DNA of 36,739 nt from Angustibacter sp. Root456 (GTDB taxonomy: Bacteria; Actinomycetota; Actinomycetes; Actinomycetales; Angustibacteraceae). A model generated the notes under the pieces. It was not told the DNA's origin. It did no database searches and worked only from the letters and a program-made list of their open reading frames with translations. The DNA is taken from positions 45,815 to 82,553 of the forward strand of contig NZ_LMER01000020.1 in NCBI RefSeq assembly GCF_001426435.1, given 5' to 3'. Shown here piece after piece: positions 33,086 through 36,739 of the stretch. The first letter of the stretch is position 1. The number at the start of each line of letters is the position of its first letter. Both the position numbers and the translations under genes were made by a program.

Positions 33086-33448
33086 ATGGCACGTTCTCTC
33101 GTGGTCAAGGTCACGGCCGGCGCCGACGACGCCGAGCGCTGCACGCAAGGCTTCACCGTCGCGGCGACCGCCCTGGCCGCGGGAGCGCAGGTGAGCCTGT
33201 GGCTGACCGGCGAGGCGACCTGGCTCGCGCTCCCCGGCCGGGCCGAGCAGCTCGAGCTGCCGCACAGCGCTCCCCTCGGCGACCTGCTGGGCGCGCTGCT
33301 CGCGGGTGGCCAGGTCACGGTGTGCAGCCAGTGCGCCGTCCGGCGCGACCTCGTGGTCGACGACCTGCTGAACGGCGTCCGGGTGGCGGGGGCCGCCGTG
33401 TTCGTCGAGGAGGTGCTCAGCGAGGGCGCGCAGGCTCTCGTGTACTGA
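33086..33448 (+). CDS. DsrE family protein
   Basis: A 120-aa DsrE/DsrF-like protein. LVVKVTAGADDAERCTQGFT and the flavodoxin-like pattern are typical. VTVCSQCAVRRDL holds a CxxC pair near the usual active-site Cys position, so it may take part in sulfur or redox transfer. The rest (AGAAVFVEEVLSEGAQALVY) matches the family C-terminus. No Shine-Dalgarno is seen; a TACGGT box suggests a leaderless mRNA. It is divergent from the small membrane gene with 37 bp between. Confidence 0.85.
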   Translation: MARSLVVKVTAGADDAERCTQGFTVAATALAAGAQVSLWLTGEATWLALPGRAEQLELPHSAPLGDLLGALLAGGQVTVCSQCAVRRDLVVDDLLNGVRVAGAAVFVEEVLSEGAQALVY

Positions 33449-33507
33449 TCCTGTGAAGAGGTTCGTCCCGTTACGCGCGGAAGGGCCGCTCACACCGCGT
33501 GACGACC

Positions 33508-33513
33508 TATCCT
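33508..33513 (+). promoter_or_regulatory. Putative leaderless promoter -10 of the LCP gene
   Basis: TATCCT six bases before GTG 33520. If used, it rules out the alternative GTG start at 33499, which lies upstream of it. Confidence 0.45.
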
Positions 33514-33519
33514 CAGTGG

Positions 33520-34572
33520 GTGTCCGCGACCCAGACCGAGCCGGTGCCGAACGACGTCGGCTCCCGCACGCCCCGTCACCGCACGCCCCGTCACCGCACG
33601 CTGCGCATCGCGCTCATCAGCATCGGGGTGGTGCTGCTGCTCATCGTCGTCGCCGTGGCCGGCTACCTCTTCATGCTCGACCGCGCGGTGGCCTCGAACC
33701 TCCACCGCGACACCTCGCTGATGCAGGGCCTGACCGACAGGCCGGCCAAGCCGCAGGACGGCCCGGGCGCCGGCGCGCTCAACTACCTGCTCATCGGGTC
33801 CGACAGCCGCGCGGGCGAGGGGCCGTCGAAGATCACCGGCCAGCGGTCGGACACGATCATGGTCGCCCACGTGACCGCCAAGCGCGACAAGATCTACTTG
33901 ATCGCCTTCCCCCGCGACCTCTACGTCGACATCCCCGGCCACGGCAAGAACAAGATCAACGCCGCGTTCACCTTCGGCGGCACGCCGCTGCTCGTCTCGA
34001 CGCTGGAGCAGCTCACCGACACGCGGATCGACCACGTCGCGGTGATCGACTTCGAGGGCATGCGTCAGCTCACGAACCTGGTGGGCGGGGTCAGCGTCGA
34101 CAACCGGTACGCCTCCACCGTGCCGCCGTACACGTTCCCCGAGGGCCGCATCACGGTGCAGGGCGATGAGGCCCTCGCCTTCGTGCGTCAGCGCCACGGC
34201 CTGCCCGGCGGTGACCTCGACCGCGTCGAGCGCCAGCAGCAGGTGGTGAAGGGCATCCTGCTCAAGGGCGTCAGCAAGGACGTCGCCACCAACCCCGGCA
34301 AGCTCATGGACCTGATGAAGGCGGGTGCGAGCAGCCTCACGGTTGACGGCGCGCTCGACCAGGGCGAGCTGCGCTCCACCGCGGTCTCCATGCGCAACCT
34401 GCGCGGCGACGACATCGTCTTCGTGCAGGCGCCGATCACCGGGTTCGGCCGCAGCCCTGCCGGCGCCTCGATCGACGTCCTCGACACCGGGCGCATGCAG
34501 GAGCTGTCGAAGGCGCTGCACGACGACGACCTTCCCGGCTACCTGGCCGACAACCCCGCCCGCACGAAGTAG
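33520..34572 (+). CDS. LytR-CpsA-Psr family cell-wall ligase
   Basis: A 350-aa LCP protein. After a basic Pro/His/Arg stretch comes a membrane anchor (IALISIGVVLLLIVVAVAGY); the rest is outside. LCP motifs present: YLLIGSDSR, QRSDTIMVAHV, AFPRDLYVDIPG, KINAAFTFGG, HVAVIDFEGM and VRQRHG with the DLDRVERQQQ segment. These Asp and Arg residues bind the pyrophosphate and lipid. It should attach polysaccharides (such as arabinogalactan or teichoic acid-like polymers) to peptidoglycan. The start is placed at 33520 since TATCCT precedes it by six bases. Confidence 0.9.
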   Translation: MSATQTEPVPNDVGSRTPRHRTPRHRTLRIALISIGVVLLLIVVAVAGYLFMLDRAVASNLHRDTSLMQGLTDRPAKPQDGPGAGALNYLLIGSDSRAGEGPSKITGQRSDTIMVAHVTAKRDKIYLIAFPRDLYVDIPGHGKNKINAAFTFGGTPLLVSTLEQLTDTRIDHVAVIDFEGMRQLTNLVGGVSVDNRYASTVPPYTFPEGRITVQGDEALAFVRQRHGLPGGDLDRVERQQQVVKGILLKGVSKDVATNPGKLMDLMKAGASSLTVDGALDQGELRSTAVSMRNLRGDDIVFVQAPITGFGRSPAGASIDVLDTGRMQELSKALHDDDLPGYLADNPARTK

Positions 34573-34586
34573 CGCGGCGCCGAGCC

Positions 34587-35408
34587 TCAGCCCACCAGCA
34601 GGCGCAGCAGGACGTAGGCCACGGCGCCGGACGACGCCAGAGGGGCCACCGCCAGCGCGACCCAACCCGGGGCGCGGGCCGACGCGGGCAGCACCGCGAG
34701 CATGCGGTGCAGGACCAGCGCGGTGGTGGCGCAGACCAGTCCGGTGAGCAAACCGACCACCACCGTCTCCTGCGCGAACAGACCACCGAGCAGCGCCGCC
34801 ACCAGCCCACCGCACACGACGGCCACCGGGTACGACAGCCGCCCGGGCCAGGGCAGCAGGACGCCGGCCAGCGCCGTGACGACACCGGCGCCCCAGACGA
34901 CGACCCCGGTCGCGCTCACCGCGGTGGCGGGCAGGGCCACGAGCGCGCTCAACGACGCCAGCACCGCGATACCCATCACGGAGCCGGTCACGGACTCGAC
35001 CAGTCGCGGGCGCGCGTCGCGGCGAGCCAGCTGGTGCACGAACTCGGCGAGCACCCCCAGAGCCACGGCCAGGGCCAGCCACCGCAGGCGCGGCTCGTCC
35101 GGCGTGGCCGCCACCGCGAGAGCGCAGCCGGCACCGGCGAGCGCGACCACGGCGCGCGTGCCGCGGGGGCTCGGCAGGTCGAGCAGGTCGGGCCAGCCCC
35201 ACGCCATGGCCAGCGCGGTGAGCGCCACCGCCGCCGCGGCGAGCACCGGTCCGGCGAACGAGCCCAGCACGATCACCGCAGCGAGCGCCGCGCTCAGCCC
35301 CACCGTCCAGTACGCGACCGCGCCGCGGGGCGCACCGAGCAGGGCCGGAACGACCGTCGCGTCACCCGCGGCCCGCGGGGGCTCGGAGGCGGTGGGTGCG
35401 TCGCTCAC
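34587..35408 (-). CDS. Conserved multi-pass membrane protein of unknown function
   Basis: A 273-aa Ala/Val/Leu-rich protein with about seven or eight hydrophobic segments. A charged loop (DEPRLRWLAL and HQLARRDARPRLVES) is conserved-looking. I do not recognise a family with known function. It is co-directional with the MoaD-like gene 66 bp upstream, and converges on the LCP gene with 14 bp between stops. CAAGAT lies six bases before its GTG. Possible actinobacterial permease-like protein. Confidence 0.75.
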   Translation of the reverse strand: MSDAPTASEPPRAAGDATVVPALLGAPRGAVAYWTVGLSAALAAVIVLGSFAGPVLAAAAVALTALAMAWGWPDLLDLPSPRGTRAVVALAGAGCALAVAATPDEPRLRWLALAVALGVLAEFVHQLARRDARPRLVESVTGSVMGIAVLASLSALVALPATAVSATGVVVWGAGVVTALAGVLLPWPGRLSYPVAVVCGGLVAALLGGLFAQETVVVGLLTGLVCATTALVLHRMLAVLPASARAPGWVALAVAPLASSGAVAYVLLRLLVG

Positions 35409-35474
35409 CCCGTCATCTTGCCAGGTGCGGTTGCTCGCGACGGAGCGGTCAGCGACCGCCGCCGGAGTTGGCGC

Positions 35475-35723
35475 TCAGCCCCCGGCGAAGGGTGGGAGCA
35501 CCTCGACCGTCTGGCCGTCGGCCAGCCGCAGGTCGGTCGCGTCGTCACGCACCACCCGGCCGTCGACGAGCACCGAGCTGCGGCCGAGTACCTCGGCAAG
35601 GCGGCCGCCGCGGGCAGCGAGCGCCTGCAGCACCTCCACGACGGTGTCGGCGGCGAGGCGCTCCTCGTCGACACCCGCCGCCTCGCGGGCGCCGGCCCAG
35701 TAGCGCACGGTCACTTCGGCCAC
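35475..35723 (-). CDS. MoaD/ThiS family sulfur carrier protein
   Basis: An 82-aa beta-grasp protein ending in Gly-Gly (VEVLPPFAGG), the tail that is adenylated and thiocarboxylated. VTVRYWAGAREAAGVDEE is the MoaD-like first strand and helix. It likely supplies sulfur for molybdopterin or another sulfur compound; no partner E1 or MoaE gene is in the window. GAGGGAGC upstream of the GTG is a good Shine-Dalgarno. Divergent from the GlnR-like gene. Confidence 0.87.
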   Translation of the reverse strand: MAEVTVRYWAGAREAAGVDEERLAADTVVEVLQALAARGGRLAEVLGRSSVLVDGRVVRDDATDLRLADGQTVEVLPPFAGG

Positions 35724-35752
35724 GGGCGCTCCCTCGTGCTCTGCGGCGGCAT

Positions 35753-35812
35753 CTCAGGCTGCGGGACATCGCGCCACGGCCTGAGACGGTCCGTGGCGCC
35801 GTGCCCTATTCT
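35753..35812 (+). promoter_or_regulatory. Overlapping inverted repeats and -10 upstream of the GlnR-like gene
   Basis: CTCAGGC (35753-35759) pairs with GCCTGAG (35779-35785). GCGCCACGG (35771-35779) pairs perfectly with CCGTGGCGC (35791-35799). The two stems share bases and exclude each other. TATTCT at 35807-35812 is a likely -10, so the second repeat overlaps the -35 area and looks like an operator. The leader to the GTG at 35914 is about 95 nt. Confidence 0.5.
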
Positions 35813-35913
35813 GCCGGAGTCGGCCAGCGGCGTCCGACCCGATGGGTCAGCCAACGCGCCGACGTACCGCCTGCGCCTCCCGGCCCGTCCCGCACCGGAA
35901 GGAGGGCCCGCCC

Positions 35914-36636
35914 GTGGCGAGACTGCTGCTGCTCACCAACGACCTCGCCCCGAGCAGCGAGGTCGTGCCGGCACTCGCGCTGCTGGCCCACCAGGTGCGC
36001 GTGCTGCCGGCCGAGGCGTCCGCGCTCGTCGAGACCCCGCCCGCCGACGTCGTGCTCGTCGACGGCCGACGCGAGCTGGCCCACGCCCGCTCCCTGTGCC
36101 GGCTCATGCGCACCACCGGCGTCTCGGTGCCGGTGGTGCTCGTGCTCACCGAGGGCGGTCTCGCGGCCGTTAGCGCCGACTGGGGGGTCGACGACGTGCT
36201 GCTCAGCACGTGCGGGCCCGCTGAGGTCGAGGCCCGCGTGCGGCTCGCCATGGGGCGGGCGCTGCTGGGCGCGGACGACGAGGCGCTGGCCCCCGAGATC
36301 GTCGCCGGCGACGTCGTCATCGACGAGACCAGCTACACCGCCCGCGTGCGTGGGCGGGCGCTCGACCTCACGTACAAGGAGTTCGAGCTGCTGAAGTACC
36401 TCGCGCAGCACCCCGGGCGGGTCTTCACCCGCGCCCAGCTGCTGCAGGAGGTCTGGGGCTACGACTACTACGGCGGCACCCGCACCGTGGACGTCCACGT
36501 CCGACGGCTGCGGGCCAAGCTCGGGCCCGAGTTCGAGCACCAGATCGGCACGGTACGCAACGTGGGCTACCGGTTCGTGCCGCCGGGGCGCGAGGGGTCG
36601 TCGTCCGAGGTGGCCCAGCCCTCCGACGTCCACTGA
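35914..36636 (+). CDS. glnR: GlnR-like OmpR-family orphan response regulator
   Basis: A 240-aa regulator. The receiver-like domain lacks the usual acidic pair and the conserved Lys ([18 protein letters not shown]) but keeps D50 (VLVDGR), as in actinobacterial GlnR, which acts without a paired kinase. The winged helix includes [52 protein letters not shown] and [19 protein letters not shown] ends eight bases before the GTG and fixes the start. GlnR controls nitrogen and other nutrient genes. In several Actinobacteria this regulator lies beside mshD, which may be just outside the window. Position relative to that gene cannot be checked here. Confidence 0.85.
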   Translation: MARLLLLTNDLAPSSEVVPALALLAHQVRVLPAEASALVETPPADVVLVDGRRELAHARSLCRLMRTTGVSVPVVLVLTEGGLAAVSADWGVDDVLLSTCGPAEVEARVRLAMGRALLGADDEALAPEIVAGDVVIDETSYTARVRGRALDLTYKEFELLKYLAQHPGRVFTRAQLLQEVWGYDYYGGTRTVDVHVRRLRAKLGPEFEHQIGTVRNVGYRFVPPGREGSSSEVAQPSDVH

Positions 36637-36676
36637 AGGCTCCTCCCCCACCCCCACTCGGCCGCCCCACCCCGCC

Positions 36677-36739
36677 CGCCCGTGATCATGCACGCCAGCC
36701 CACCCCCCGGTCGCCCGTGATCATGCACGCCAGCCCACC
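36677..36739. repeat. Direct repeat with 35-bp period at the window edge
   Basis: A 28-bp unit with the core CGTGATCATGCACGCCAGCC starts at 36677 and 36712, separated by a 7-bp spacer. The two units are identical as far as the window goes. It follows a C-rich, G-poor stretch from 36641. More copies may lie beyond the window. Confidence 0.7.

Noticed and set aside
35806-36693. 295-aa minus-strand ORF over the GlnR-like gene
   Set aside because: It is antisense to a full OmpR-type regulator; its His/Val/Arg-rich composition is a shadow-frame artefact.
36677-36739. Start of a CRISPR array
   Set aside because: Spacer is only seven bases and just two units are visible, with no cas genes nearby.

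Overview
The window comes from a chromosome of a very GC-rich actinobacterium. The evidence is the strong G/C third-position bias, many GTG starts, mycothiol genes (mshA and S-hydroxymethylmycothiol dehydrogenase), CarD, SenX3-RegX3, an RsiG-type anti-sigma factor, DUF2516, an LCP protein and a GlnR-type regulator. Gene order matches blocks known from Mycobacterium and Streptomyces (carD-ispD-ispF with cysS-rlmB and an lpqE-like lipoprotein; mshA-YbjN-gpmA-senX3-regX3; XRE regulator-HbhA-like-DUF2516). RsiG and four c-di-GMP genes suggest a motile or developmentally complex actinomycete, perhaps near Kineosporiales, but I cannot fix the genus. No rRNA, tRNA, CRISPR array, insertion sequence or prophage was seen.

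Layout. 1-7.3 kb: rlmB and cysS (-), a formaldehyde detoxification pair mscR-MBL (+), and the run carD, PIN-TRAM protein, ispD, ispF (-). 7.4-14.4 kb: an LpqE-like lipoprotein, regX3-senX3 (-) divergent from phoU (+) across a Pho box, an AbiEi/DUF559-like gene with an apparent N-terminal frameshift, then gpmA, a YbjN protein and mshA (-). 14.5-19 kb: a large membrane-anchored GH31-like protein whose two catalytic aspartates appear replaced, a methyltransferase and a DacB carboxypeptidase. 19-27.2 kb: a c-di-GMP region with a TPR-GGDEF protein (+), then on the minus strand two tandem paralogous six-TM diguanylate cyclases and a membrane GGDEF-EAL protein, followed by asparaginase, a frameshifted histidine phosphatase and dtd. 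27.2-29.3 kb: stand-alone type II phosphomannose isomerase, DUF2516, an HbhA-like Lys-rich protein and an XRE regulator. 29.3-29.9 kb: a MazEF-type toxin-antitoxin pair. 29.9-33.05 kb: a minus-strand operon of small membrane protein, nitrobindin-like protein, YgfZ, BKACE enzyme and RsiG. 33-36.7 kb: DsrE protein, LCP protein, membrane protein, MoaD-like protein, GlnR-like regulator, and a 35-bp-period repeat that runs off the window.

How the parts may work together. Two cyclases with intact GGEEF and RxxD inhibitory sites, one GGDEF-EAL protein and one TPR-GGDEF protein lie within 11 kb of RsiG, which carries both copies of the c-di-GMP-binding signature. The region could therefore hold makers, a possible degrader and a reader of the same second messenger, though a direct link is inference. 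SenX3-RegX3, PhoU and the Pho box form a phosphate-response unit. MshA makes mycothiol's first intermediate and MscR/MBL use mycothiol against formaldehyde.

Non-coding structure is rich. There are long perfect or near-perfect inverted repeats at several 3' gene ends, a dispersed ~69-bp element fused to the stop codons of two unrelated genes, and a recurring TANNNT-N6/7-start pattern that predicts leaderless transcripts for at least nine genes. All calls come from reading the sequence; no searches were run.
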